Assembly (NCBI GenBank): GCA_023228245.1
Contig: JALOBN010000015.1
Location: forward strand, 1 to 44,798
DNA length: 44,798 bases
From: Candidatus Pacearchaeota archaeon
Lineage (GTDB): Archaea > Nanoarchaeota > Nanoarchaeia > Pacearchaeales > GW2011-AR1
Direction of reading: 5' to 3'
Shown here one piece after another: positions 22,679-29,572 of this stretch. The translations under genes and the position numbers were made by a program. Under the pieces are notes generated by a model. That model saw nothing but the letters and a program-made list of their open reading frames with translations, did no database searches and was not told the DNA's origin. How positions within the stretch are numbered: the first letter of the stretch is position 1; each line of letters begins with the position of its first letter.

Positions 22679-23361
22679 TTTAGTCTGTACAAATTTTTTT
22701 CAGTATATTTAATAGTATTTTCCATAACTTTTACAGAAAGTGAAGGATATTTTCCAATCGCGGTTTCTTCAGAAAGCATTATAGCATCAGAACCATCAAA
22801 AATAGCATTTGCAATATCACTTATTTCAGAACGTTCAGGAGATTTTGAATTCATTAAAGACAATAGCATTTCCGTCGCTGTTATAACAAATTTTTTCTTA
22901 GCATTGCACTTTTTTATTATTAATTTCTGTTCAATTGGAACTTTTTCATAAGAAATATTTTTTGACAAATCCCCTCTTGCAACCATCACCCCAAAACTCT
23001 CGTCGATAATTTCATCGATTTTTTTCAATCCGTTTTTAGTTTCTATCTTTGCAATAATTTTAACTTTTTTCGGAAGAAATAACTTTTTTATTTTTCTAAT
23101 ATGTTCTCTGTCTTTTGCATAAGAGACAGCGATATAGTCAAATTCGCATTTCTTTACCCATTCTATTTTTTCTAAATTATTTATATCGAAAAGAATCTCG
23201 CATCCGACTTTTCTTGCGTTTCTGTAAATTGTTGTCCATTGTTTCTCGTCGCCGTGCTTTGTATTAATTCTACAGATATTCATACCTTCCTTTTTCATAT
23301 TTTTTAGAACTTCATAATCCAAGCTTGCTGGTCCTATTGTAGCAATTATTTTTGTATGCAT
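22675..23361 (-). CDS. Miniature pyruvate-kinase-like TIM barrel
   Basis: The chain has 228 residues, half the usual pyruvate kinase. Barrel motifs are kept: KIIATIGPAS, RINTKHG (31-37), KIIAKIETKNG with the catalytic Lys and Glu near 105-107, MVARGDLSKNISYEKVP with the metal-binding Asp, TATEMLLSLM with the catalytic Thr, and EISDIANAIFDGSDAIMLSEETAIGKYP. The lid (B) domain is deleted and replaced by the short FDINNLEKIEWVKK; the DTKGPEIR segment is lost. The C-terminal regulatory domain is absent, and a Lys stands for the K+-site Ser of RxNxSHG. Nucleotide binding is therefore doubtful. Pyruvate kinase activity is unproven. It overlaps acylphosphatase by 1 nt and RNase HI by 4 nt. Confidence 0.85.
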   Translation of the reverse strand: MHTKIIATIGPASLDYEVLKNMKKEGMNICRINTKHGDEKQWTTIYRNARKVGCEILFDINNLEKIEWVKKCEFDYIAVSYAKDREHIRKIKKLFLPKKVKIIAKIETKNGLKKIDEIIDESFGVMVARGDLSKNISYEKVPIEQKLIIKKCNAKKKFVITATEMLLSLMNSKSPERSEISDIANAIFDGSDAIMLSEETAIGKYPSLSVKVMENTIKYTEKNLYRLK

Positions 23362-23636
23362 TAAATGTGCAAAATTTTGAACTCCTTAAAGTCCTGAATT
23401 TTTTCCTCTTTAACATTAACTTTTTTTATTTGCGAATGTTTCGGTCCTTTCTTACACAACTCAATAATCTTGTCGACATTTTCCATATCTCCCTCAACAA
23501 AAACTTCAACTCGCCCGTCCTCAAGATTTCTAATAAATCCAAATAGATTATATCGTTCTGCATTATCTTTCACAAACTGCCTGAAAAAAATTCCCTGAAC
23601 AGTTCCAGTAACATACAATCGGACTGCCTTTTTCAC
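23361..23636 (-). CDS. acyP: Acylphosphatase
   Basis: The enzyme hydrolyses acyl phosphates. The signature TGTVQGIFFRQFVK contains the phosphate-loop Arg, and GFIRNLEDGRVEVFVEG contains the catalytic Asn; the fold is the usual 90-residue alpha/beta sandwich. I prefer the GTG at 23636 (91 residues): GGAGG lies 5 nt before it, and the TATA element ATATAAAATT (23661-23670) predicts transcription from about 23640. A TTG at 23648 would add four residues. The stop overlaps the next ATG (TAATG), placing it first in a three-gene unit with the pyruvate-kinase-like gene and rnhA. Shared chemistry of phosphoryl carriers with its neighbour is possible but not shown. Confidence 0.93.
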   Translation of the reverse strand: MKKAVRLYVTGTVQGIFFRQFVKDNAERYNLFGFIRNLEDGRVEVFVEGDMENVDKIIELCKKGPKHSQIKKVNVKEEKIQDFKEFKILHI

Positions 23637-23719
23637 TTTTTCCTCCAAGTGAAAATTGTAAATTTTATATTTACTTTTTTCATAAAAAGAATAAACTCAT
23701 TCTATTCTTAAAGATTTTG

Positions 23720-24301
23720 TTAAATCTCCCGATAATCTAATTCGTTATTAACAACCGCAACTGTCTGCGAAGCAAAATACATCTTATTTCCAATCGAAAC
23801 TGAATTAGCAATTTCTTTCAGTCTTTTCATTTCTTTCTTGGGCAAACCTTCGTGGTCACCTAGGATAAAAACACAATCATCTCCTATTTTTGCTTTTCGA
23901 ATATCTTCACCCTTTTTATCTAAAATAAAAATTTCTTTCCCCCCTTTATTCATTTCTTCAACTAATTTCAAAAAACTTTTTCTTTCGACGAAACATCCAG
24001 GAAAAACTTCTGTTTTCTTTCCTTCTTTAAATTTATATAAAATTTTTTTTATCAAATTCCCGACATCTTTTTTTGAAATATCCAAATCATCTTTAACCTG
24101 AATCTCAATATGTTTTGGAGGATCTGGCTGTCCGTAAAAAATAAAATGAAACACTGTGTCTTTTCTAAATCCGTGAGATAAAAAAACTCCTTGAATAAAG
24201 CTATGAATCGCAATATCCATTCTTCCCGCTTTCATTAACTCTCCAGAATCAAAATTCCCTGAAGTTCTTGCACTCTGTGAAAAATAAACAAACTCTCTCA
24301 T
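23720..24301 (-). CDS. trmY: tRNA (pseudouridine-54 N1)-methyltransferase TrmY
   Basis: TrmY methylates pseudouridine at tRNA position 54 to m1-psi, the archaeal replacement for T54. It is a SPOUT enzyme: the start MREFVYFSQSARTSGNF, the central FIFYGQPDPP and the C-terminal knot FILGDHEGLPKKEMKRL with the SAM-binding loop match the family, as does the length of 193. A TATA element (about 24318-24330) lies 25 nt before the ATG. The next gene upstream makes pseudouridine-55, so two steps of T-loop maturation are adjacent. Confidence 0.93.
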   Translation of the reverse strand: MREFVYFSQSARTSGNFDSGELMKAGRMDIAIHSFIQGVFLSHGFRKDTVFHFIFYGQPDPPKHIEIQVKDDLDISKKDVGNLIKKILYKFKEGKKTEVFPGCFVERKSFLKLVEEMNKGGKEIFILDKKGEDIRKAKIGDDCVFILGDHEGLPKKEMKRLKEIANSVSIGNKMYFASQTVAVVNNELDYREI

Positions 24302-24331
24302 TTGACAAATAATTCTTTGTTAATTATAAAA

Positions 24332-25207
24332 CTATCCTCTGATTTCCTGCAAAACAAATTGAGATTTAGCAAAAATATTTCCTTCGTTCACAACTTTAAA
24401 CATTCCAATAAATTTATCGTCATTAAAAATGCTGATTATTTTTCCTGTTTCCATTTTTTGTTTTTTTACTAAAAACTTTTCATCAATCGGAGAACCATGC
24501 AAAATCTTTTCAACAAATTCTTTTTTCACCTCGATAATTGGATAAACTTCGCTGACAATTTCTGCAGGAACAATTATTTTTCTCAAAAGTTTTTCATTTC
24601 CTTTGAAATATTCTTCGACAGCTTTTTCAAATTCTTCTTTAGTCACCATTTGATTTTTTGTGAAAATTCCAGCACGAATTCTTTTCAATCCAATCATATG
24701 TGCACCGATTTCCATTTCTTCTCCCAAATCATGAACAAGTTTTCTAACGTAAGTTCCTCCTTGACATTCAACTAAAAAAGAAACTTCCTTGCCTTTTTTT
24801 TCTAGCAATTCAAATTTTTTTATTTCTCTTTCCCTTTCTTGTCTTTTCACACTTGAACGAACAGGTGGGAGCTGGATAATTTTTCCCATAAATTTTTCAT
24901 CAATTACTTTTTTAATTTCTGCAATTGAAACATCCTCGTGAATATGCATTGTTCCCTCGTATTCTTTATCTTCACCAAGAAAATATCCTGTTAATTTCAC
25001 CGCACGATTTAACGCAATCGGCAAAACGCCTGTAACCATCGGGTCCAAAGTTCCGAAGTGGCTTGTCTTTCTTAATTTCAATTTTTTTCTTACAAAATCA
25101 GAAACATCAAAACTTGTGCAATCTGCAGGTTTGTCAAAAATTATAATTCCAAATTCAAGAAGTTCCTGAATTGTTTTTTTCTCTTTCAGTTTTTTTATGT
25201 CTAACAT
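24332..25207 (-). CDS. Cbf5/TruB-family pseudouridine synthase
   Basis: The catalytic Asp55 sits in HFGTLDPMVTGVLP. Further family motifs are IIIFDKPADCTSFDV, ECQGGTYVRKLVHDLG and the active-site strand IIQLPPVRSSVKR. Residues about 210-291 form a PUA domain (KKEFVEKILHGSPI...KKQKMETGKIISIFNDDKFIGMFKV). At 291 residues it is a little shorter than usual archaeal Cbf5 (about 330). Archaeal Cbf5 makes psi55 in tRNA and works in H/ACA RNPs; I see no Nop10 or Gar1 gene here. It overlaps the AlkD-like gene by 7 nt, forming a unit with the radical SAM gene. Confidence 0.92.
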   Translation of the reverse strand: MLDIKKLKEKKTIQELLEFGIIIFDKPADCTSFDVSDFVRKKLKLRKTSHFGTLDPMVTGVLPIALNRAVKLTGYFLGEDKEYEGTMHIHEDVSIAEIKKVIDEKFMGKIIQLPPVRSSVKRQEREREIKKFELLEKKGKEVSFLVECQGGTYVRKLVHDLGEEMEIGAHMIGLKRIRAGIFTKNQMVTKEEFEKAVEEYFKGNEKLLRKIIVPAEIVSEVYPIIEVKKEFVEKILHGSPIDEKFLVKKQKMETGKIISIFNDDKFIGMFKVVNEGNIFAKSQFVLQEIRG

Positions 25208-25914
25208 TTTTTCTTTTCCTCTTTTTGTTTTTTAATAAAATCTTTTCTGATTTTTCTTAACTCAGTCATTTTTTCTGTTGCATAAGAAAATGCCTGCGGT
25301 TTCATATCAATGTGCATTAAAATAAATTCTCTTGCTGCTAATCTGTTTTTCTTTCCAACTTCTCTCAGCATCCAGCCAACACCTTTCTGAACATAAACGT
25401 CGTCGTCATAAACTAATTTTTCTGCTAATCTTAAAGTTAACTCAATTTTATTTTTCTTAATTAAAGAGTATGTTGCTACGATAGCGAGCCTTCTCTCCCA
25501 AGGATTTTTTGAGACGGCCATTTCTTTAATTTCTGAACTTAAGCCAATATTCTTAACTAAAATTTCTCCAAAAATGTGCGTTGCTAAATCATCAATGTGT
25601 TCCCAAGTTTTAAATTTAGAAATTCTATTCTTTAAAAATTTCCATGTTTCTAAATTCCAATCTTTTTTATATTGATGTAAAATATGAATTGCAACGCTTT
25701 TCTCGTCGTGAATATTTGAATTCCAAAGTTCATCAAATAAATTGTAAATATTATATATGTTCCAATTTTTGTATCCTTTAGCAATTTCTTTGGATTCTGG
25801 CGTGCTAACTCCAAGAACTTCAAAAGGTGTTGCTAAAATTCTTTTTCTAAAAGGGGCTTTTTCTGGATTTGCTTTCTCACTTAATTTTTTTCTGATTTGT
25901 TCAACTTCATTCAT
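25201..25914 (-). CDS. AlkD-like DNA glycosylase (HEAT repeats)
   Basis: This protein belongs to the DNA alkylation repair family of all-helical HEAT-like repeats, which removes N3/N7-alkylated bases. The 237 residues have the family landmarks: NLFDELWNSNIHDEKSVAI, HIDDLATHIFGEIL (the motif with the conserved Asp), NPWERRLAIVATY, and VQKGVGWMLREVGKK. The Trp and Asp that flank the lesion appear in WEHIDDLA and NPWERR. The start overlaps the radical SAM stop by 4 nt. Its C-terminus is Lys-rich (KKQKEEKKKC). Confidence 0.88.
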   Translation of the reverse strand: MNEVEQIRKKLSEKANPEKAPFRKRILATPFEVLGVSTPESKEIAKGYKNWNIYNIYNLFDELWNSNIHDEKSVAIHILHQYKKDWNLETWKFLKNRISKFKTWEHIDDLATHIFGEILVKNIGLSSEIKEMAVSKNPWERRLAIVATYSLIKKNKIELTLRLAEKLVYDDDVYVQKGVGWMLREVGKKNRLAAREFILMHIDMKPQAFSYATEKMTELRKIRKDFIKKQKEEKKKC

Positions 25915-26921
25915 AATTCTTCACACTCAACTTCAATTCTGTCGTAAGTCGGATATTCTTCAACTCGAATTATTTTTTCTTTCCCAATTAATTCCTTAGC
26001 AATTTTTTCGGATAAAATTGTTCTTTTCTTTTTTTCGTCGTAAAAAGTATTTTTCTCATTTAATTTTTTATTAACAATCAAATAAATTACTGTTCCGTCT
26101 TTTGTCTTTTTCCCGTAAGGAAGAATTGTATGTCTCTTCAATCTATTTGCAAATTGTGAGCAATTCTTTAATTCAGCAGTGCACATATGAACTTTTAATT
26201 TTGATTTTCTCTTCGACAATTCATTTAAAATCCATTTCCCCGCTTCCAAACTTTCCCGAATCACATAACCGCCTTCTTTCAAAGAATAATTTTTTGTTAT
26301 AATTTCAAAATTTGTTTCCGACAATTCAAATTCATTAAGATTAACAAAAGAAACAAATTTTTCCATTTTCAAAATAAATTCAAGAATTTCTTTTTTCTTT
26401 TCTGGAATCATCGGAAGTTCAATTCCAATATTTTCTTTTTTCCAGAACAAAGAAGCTAGTTTTATTTTTTCAAAATCTTCAGTTTCTTTTTTAGAATTAA
26501 TCAAAAATTCAGGATGAAATCTTACTTCGTCTACGCATTTTGATAATTTTTCAAGTTTATCTTTTGTAACTAATTTTGTTGGAAGATAAATATGAATATG
26601 AAATTTTTTCCCAAAAGTTTTTTTCAGTTTCATCGCAAATTCAATTGTTTTGTCAAAAAATATTAACGGGTCCCCGCCGGTAATTCCAGCAGAAGTCGCT
26701 TTGCTTTCTTTTGCTTCTTCCAAAATATCGTCGAAGTTTTTGCATTCTCGCTCATTTGCAAAAATTAAATTTTTATTTTTTCTTTTCTTACTCAAAGAAC
26801 AATACCAACAATTTCTTGTGCAAACGCCCGTAACAAATAAAACTAATTTTTTTCCTTTAACACAATATTTGCAACCTTTCGCAATTCCGTTAATGCAATA
26901 AGAATCAAATTTTGTTTTCAT
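25911..26921 (-). CDS. Radical SAM protein (COG2108-like)
   Basis: The radical SAM cluster motif is CTRNCWYCSL (CxxxCxxC, near residue 34), preceded by extra cysteines in CINGIAKGCKYCVKG that could bind a metal. SAGITGGDPL fits the SAM-binding GGE/GGD motif, and FHIHIYLPTK the following strand. A C-terminal beta-rich region (TILPYGKKTKDGTVIYLIV) is as in the archaeal COG2108 group, once annotated as related to pyruvate-formate-lyase activating enzyme. Two more cysteines (HMCTAELKNC) may bind an auxiliary cluster. The substrate is unknown. A TATA tract (about 26937-26949) precedes it. It leads a unit with the AlkD-like and Cbf5 genes. Confidence 0.87.
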   Translation of the reverse strand: MKTKFDSYCINGIAKGCKYCVKGKKLVLFVTGVCTRNCWYCSLSKKRKNKNLIFANERECKNFDDILEEAKESKATSAGITGGDPLIFFDKTIEFAMKLKKTFGKKFHIHIYLPTKLVTKDKLEKLSKCVDEVRFHPEFLINSKKETEDFEKIKLASLFWKKENIGIELPMIPEKKKEILEFILKMEKFVSFVNLNEFELSETNFEIITKNYSLKEGGYVIRESLEAGKWILNELSKRKSKLKVHMCTAELKNCSQFANRLKRHTILPYGKKTKDGTVIYLIVNKKLNEKNTFYDEKKKRTILSEKIAKELIGKEKIIRVEEYPTYDRIEVECEEL

Positions 26922-26969
26922 ATTTAGAAAAATTTTAGCGAATATAAAAAGTTATCTTAATGAAATAAT

Positions 26970-27401
26970 TTACCAGCAAGAACCAAGCTCAATCTTGTAA
27001 GTATCAACATTGTAACTATCTGTTCCAATGTACATTATTTGAAATTTCCAAGTTTCATCTTTGTCTAAATTGTTAATATTATCAAGAGACGTTCCAATTA
27101 CTGCCCCGTCTGAATCATAAAATTTTGCGTCAAGAGAACAATAACTCAAATCTTTTCCAGCTGTGTTCTTTGCAGTCCCCGTAATTATTAATGAACCATA
27201 GTCCGTATAATCTAATTCATCACTTAAAATTGTTAATTTTTCTTTTGCGGAAGATTCTGGAATAGAATTAATTAAAGAATCTTTATCTGATTCGTCTTCG
27301 GAAGAACTTCCAAAAATGGCGGATAATAAAATTATTCCCCCCAAAACGATTAAAACAATTTGCCATGTTTTCAGTTTTTTCTTTTCAACACTAGTTACCA
27401 T
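26970..27401 (-). CDS. Membrane-anchored FxLYD-type protein
   Basis: One membrane helix (about 13-31, WQIVLIVLGGIILLSAIF) is followed by a low-complexity linker and a beta-sandwich of about 90 residues. The strands YGSLIITGTAKNTAGKDLSYCSLDAKFYD, GTSLDNINNLDKDETWKFQI and YKIELGSCW match the FxLYD fold seen in prokaryotic surface proteins. Two cysteines (SYC and GSC) may pair. The gene overlaps the TM2-domain gene by 11 nt, so both are co-expressed. Confidence 0.78.
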   Translation of the reverse strand: MVTSVEKKKLKTWQIVLIVLGGIILLSAIFGSSSEDESDKDSLINSIPESSAKEKLTILSDELDYTDYGSLIITGTAKNTAGKDLSYCSLDAKFYDSDGAVIGTSLDNINNLDKDETWKFQIMYIGTDSYNVDTYKIELGSCW

Positions 27402-27711
27402 ATTTTATGAAATGTCCTCCCTTGTCTGTGAAACTCCCTGTAAGAATCATAATTAAATCAATAATCCATCCGAAGAAAAATCCTCCTCCTGTAAACATGT
27501 AAAGAATGCCAGTTCCCATTTTACCGACGTAAAATCTATGAATACCAAAAAATCCGAAGAAAAAACATAATAAAAGAGTAGTAAGCCAACTTTTTTCTCC
27601 AACATGTTTTACTAACATAACATTACATTTTTTCTCATGTGCTTCTGCTTCTTTTTCAGAACTAAAAAATTTTCCGCACTTATCACATTTATATGATTTT
27701 TCCGTAACCAT
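27391..27711 (-). CDS. Zinc-finger plus TM2-domain membrane protein
   Basis: Residues 9-29 are a C2H2-type zinc finger (KCDKCGKFFSSEKEAEAHEKKC, where the last ligand is Cys). The TM2 domain follows, with two hydrophobic segments (LTTLLLCFFFGFFGIHRFYVGK and GILYMFTGGGFFFGWIIDLIMIL) around the GIHRFYVGK signature. Total length is 106. The zinc finger would be cytoplasmic. The function of TM2 proteins is largely unknown. The start is divergent from the wHTH gene at 27769 with 57 bp between, containing repeated TTACTAT elements. Confidence 0.85.
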   Translation of the reverse strand: MVTEKSYKCDKCGKFFSSEKEAEAHEKKCNVMLVKHVGEKSWLTTLLLCFFFGFFGIHRFYVGKMGTGILYMFTGGGFFFGWIIDLIMILTGSFTDKGGHFIKYGN

Positions 27712-27714
27712 TTG

Positions 27715-27769
27715 ACTTACTATAATATTATGGGTTAGCGTATTTAAAACTTACTATGTAATTGTAGTA
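27715..27769. promoter_or_regulatory. Divergent control region with repeated ACTTACTAT
   Basis: ACTTACTAT occurs at 27715-27723 and 27749-27757. The second copy opens an inverted repeat TACTA-N8-TAGTA (27752-27769) that touches the start codon of the plus-strand gene; the first runs into the palindrome ATAATATTAT (27722-27731). A TATA element (TATTTAAAA, 27741-27749) serves the plus-strand gene. This is a plausible autoregulatory operator. Confidence 0.45.
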
Positions 27770-28011
27770 TGTTAAAGAGAAGTTCTTTTGATATTAAAAA
27801 GAAAATTCTTGAATTAGTAAAATCTCCGAAGACCTTTGCTGAATTAGAAAGAAAAGTTAATACTGGTTTTGCAACAATAAAAGAAAATTGTGAAGAGTTA
27901 GAAAAATTCGGATTTGTTACAATCAAAAAAATTGCAAAACATTCCGCAAATGGAAAACCTTATTTTGAAATTAAAATAACAGAACAAGGAATTAACTTTC
28001 TAAAAAAATAA
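27769..28011 (+). CDS. Small winged-helix regulator
   Basis: The 80 residues form a compact winged helix: DIKKKILELVKSPKTFAELERKV, then the likely recognition helix GFATIKENCEELEKFG and a wing FVTIKKIAKHSANGKPYFEIKIT. It resembles the archaeal ArsR/MarR-like regulators that carry nothing but the DNA-binding domain. The TATA box 25 nt upstream indicates a leaderless mRNA. The inverted repeat at its own start codon suggests it represses itself and the divergent TM2 unit. Confidence 0.82.
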   Translation: MLKRSSFDIKKKILELVKSPKTFAELERKVNTGFATIKENCEELEKFGFVTIKKIAKHSANGKPYFEIKITEQGINFLKK

Positions 28012-28018
28012 TAAAAAC

Positions 28019-28603
28019 TTACTGCCCGTGACTTGACTTGTTGTAGCTAACTTTCATATTTTTTTCTTGCTTTGGTGATTTGGGTTTTGTTGTATGCTTT
28101 TCTTTTATAGCTGCTTCTTTCTGAATTTCCAAACCAGCCTCGACAACAGCAGATTTATCTTCTTTCTCAGCTTTCTTGTCTTCGACGCCGTCTTTGTTTT
28201 CATCAACTTTCTCTTCATTAGCTTCAACTTTTTCAGCTTTTCTTTTCTTAGCAATTTCCTTCGCCGAAACTTCAACTTTTTCTTCTCTCAATTTTTTGAA
28301 TTTTATATTTGCAGGCATATCCACAAGTTCAACTCTGACAACGTCGCCTTCTTTGATTGCTTTAACTTTAATTTTTGAAGGAGGATTCTTTACTCCTCGC
28401 ATCCATAAAAGTTCATTAACATATCTGTCAACTTTAATCTTGTTCAAATCTCTGTCTCTGATTTTCATATGTCTCGCCAAAAATTCCTTAACTGCTTTCA
28501 CAGCCTTGTTTGTTTTTCTGTATCGAGGAACTTTCATCCATTCTTTTCTCAAAGGAATAACATATTCTCTTTCAATTTTATTTTCAGTTTTCTTTTCTAC
28601 CAT
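28019..28603 (-). CDS. rpl31e: Ribosomal protein L31e with long charged C-terminal extension
   Basis: The start ATG at 28603 overlaps the L39e stop (TAATG); a start 15 nt earlier is open but would lie within the L39e end. Residues 1 to about 85 are L31e: REYVIPLRKEWMKVPRYRKTNKAVKAVKEFLARHMK and VNELLWMRGVKNPPSKIKVKA. L31e is about 85-95 residues in most archaea. Here a further tail of about 100 Lys/Glu-rich residues follows (EKVEANEEKVDENKDG...). The tail is low complexity and probably disordered. It is the last gene of the S19e-L39e-L31e unit. Confidence 0.93.
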   Translation of the reverse strand: MVEKKTENKIEREYVIPLRKEWMKVPRYRKTNKAVKAVKEFLARHMKIRDRDLNKIKVDRYVNELLWMRGVKNPPSKIKVKAIKEGDVVRVELVDMPANIKFKKLREEKVEVSAKEIAKKRKAEKVEANEEKVDENKDGVEDKKAEKEDKSAVVEAGLEIQKEAAIKEKHTTKPKSPKQEKNMKVSYNKSSHGQ

Positions 28604-28971
28604 TATCCCATATGCCACTTTCTAATTCTTCGTGGTGTAATCTTTAATTTAGTTCTTCTCCAGTGTCTTCTTACAGCCGTCGTTGCAGAAGGATGAATTC
28701 TTTTTCCTGTTCCGTATTTTTTCATAACAACCCAAACAGGTGCCCATTTTGTTTGTCGTCCTTTAACCGCAAGTTTTGCTTTCTTTTCCTCGACGGCTAA
28801 TTGTCTTTTTGTGTGCTGAACTTTTCTAGGTTCCTTTTTATTAGACACTTGAATTTGAGATTTTTCTTTTTTCTTTTTTTCAGTTTTAACTTTTGCAGGT
28901 TTTACTTCCTTTACTTCTTTTGAAATATTTTTTTCTGCTTTCACTTTTGTTTCTTTAATTTTCTCTGCCAT
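28603..28971 (-). CDS. rpl39e: Ribosomal protein L39e with N- and C-terminal extensions
   Basis: The L39e core is at about residues 53-111: KRQLAVEEKKAKLAVKG, WAPVWVVMKKYGTGKR, and RRHWRRTKLKI. Usual L39e has about 50 residues; this one has 122. A Lys-rich N-terminal extension of about 50 residues (KIKETKVKAEKNISKEVK...), a short insertion (SATTAV) before the RRHWRR motif, and a C-terminal TPRRIRKWHMG are added. L39e lines the peptide exit tunnel, so the extensions would reach into the tunnel or the ribosome surface. It starts directly after the S19e stop. Confidence 0.9.
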   Translation of the reverse strand: MAEKIKETKVKAEKNISKEVKEVKPAKVKTEKKKKEKSQIQVSNKKEPRKVQHTKRQLAVEEKKAKLAVKGRQTKWAPVWVVMKKYGTGKRIHPSATTAVRRHWRRTKLKITPRRIRKWHMG

Positions 28972-29406
28972 TTATTTTATTGCCTCCAAAAATTTCTTTC
29001 CAGCTTCTGTCATTCTTCTTCCAGCTTTTTTATCTTTCGTTCCTTTTATTCCTTTGAAACTTTCTGTAAATCCTGCTTTGTCAGATTGCTGAAGAATTGT
29101 TCTAATTATTTTTCCGCCTGATTTCATAAAGTGTTCAGGTTTCATTCCTCTGTTTTTTTTACTTCCGTATTTTGTTCTTAATCTATTAACACCGACGATT
29201 TTATGTTTGTAAATTTGTCTAATAATACTTGCACTTCTTTTATACCAGAAATCTGGGTCTTCAATAGGACGTTCTTTGCTAGGGGAAGATTTTACAAACT
29301 CAATCCAATCAGGTGCCTTGAATTCAGGAACTTTTTTCAAAGCTTCTGCTAATTTCAAATTATATTCCTGTGAATTCATTTCATAAACTGAATTTGTTTT
29401 TTCCAT
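28972..29406 (-). CDS. rps19e: Ribosomal protein S19e
   Basis: S19e is part of the small-subunit head. The landmarks are APDWIEFVKSSPSKERPIEDPDFWYKRSASIIRQIY, VGVNRLRTKYGSKKNRGMKPEHF and the C-terminal GRRMTEAGKKFLEAI. Length 144 is normal. This is the first gene of the ribosomal unit. It is preceded by an A/T-rich RNA leader of about 100 nt with tetraloop hairpins, although most neighbours are leaderless, so control at the RNA level is likely. Confidence 0.95.
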   Translation of the reverse strand: MEKTNSVYEMNSQEYNLKLAEALKKVPEFKAPDWIEFVKSSPSKERPIEDPDFWYKRSASIIRQIYKHKIVGVNRLRTKYGSKKNRGMKPEHFMKSGGKIIRTILQQSDKAGFTESFKGIKGTKDKKAGRRMTEAGKKFLEAIK

Positions 29407-29442
29407 TTTATTTTGTATTCTTGTTTTCTTTTACATTGTAGC

Positions 29443-29521
29443 TTTTCTTTTCCTAAAAGAAAAACCCATTAGGCACATCTTGCGATGTTAGAAACGCCGA
29501 AGCATTTAACCTAAAAGTTAA
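29443..29521 (-). promoter_or_regulatory. Structured leader of the S19e operon (UUCG and GNRA hairpins)
   Basis: On the minus-strand RNA: AAAUGC-UUCG-GCGUUU (29492-29507, 6-bp stem with a C(UUCG)G tetraloop), ACAUC-GCAA-GAUGU (29475-29488, 5 bp with a GNRA loop) and UUUUCUUUU-AGG-AAAAGAAAA (29443-29463, 9 bp). A further hairpin, TTAAC/GTTAA (29506-29521), shares two bases with the UUCG stem, so these two may exclude each other. Stable tetraloops in this orientation agree with a minus-strand transcript. Confidence 0.6.
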
Positions 29522-29533
29522 GAGAAATCGGGA

Positions 29534-29541
29534 TTTATAAA
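29534..29541 (-). promoter_or_regulatory. TATA box of the S19e operon
   Basis: TTTATAAA on the minus strand places the transcription start near 29512, leaving a leader of about 105 nt before the S19e ATG. Confidence 0.6.
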
Positions 29542-29572
29542 AGTTTTGAATGAAGAAAATAAAGTATTTTAT

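Noticed and set aside
23361..23648. Use of TTG at 23648 as acylphosphatase start
   Set aside because: The TATA box predicts transcription from about 23640, after this codon; GTG at 23636 has GGAGG in front.
28094..28696. Plus-strand open frames opposite L31e and L39e
   Set aside because: They mirror Lys-rich codons as Phe/Ser-rich frames; the minus-strand ribosomal proteins are certain.
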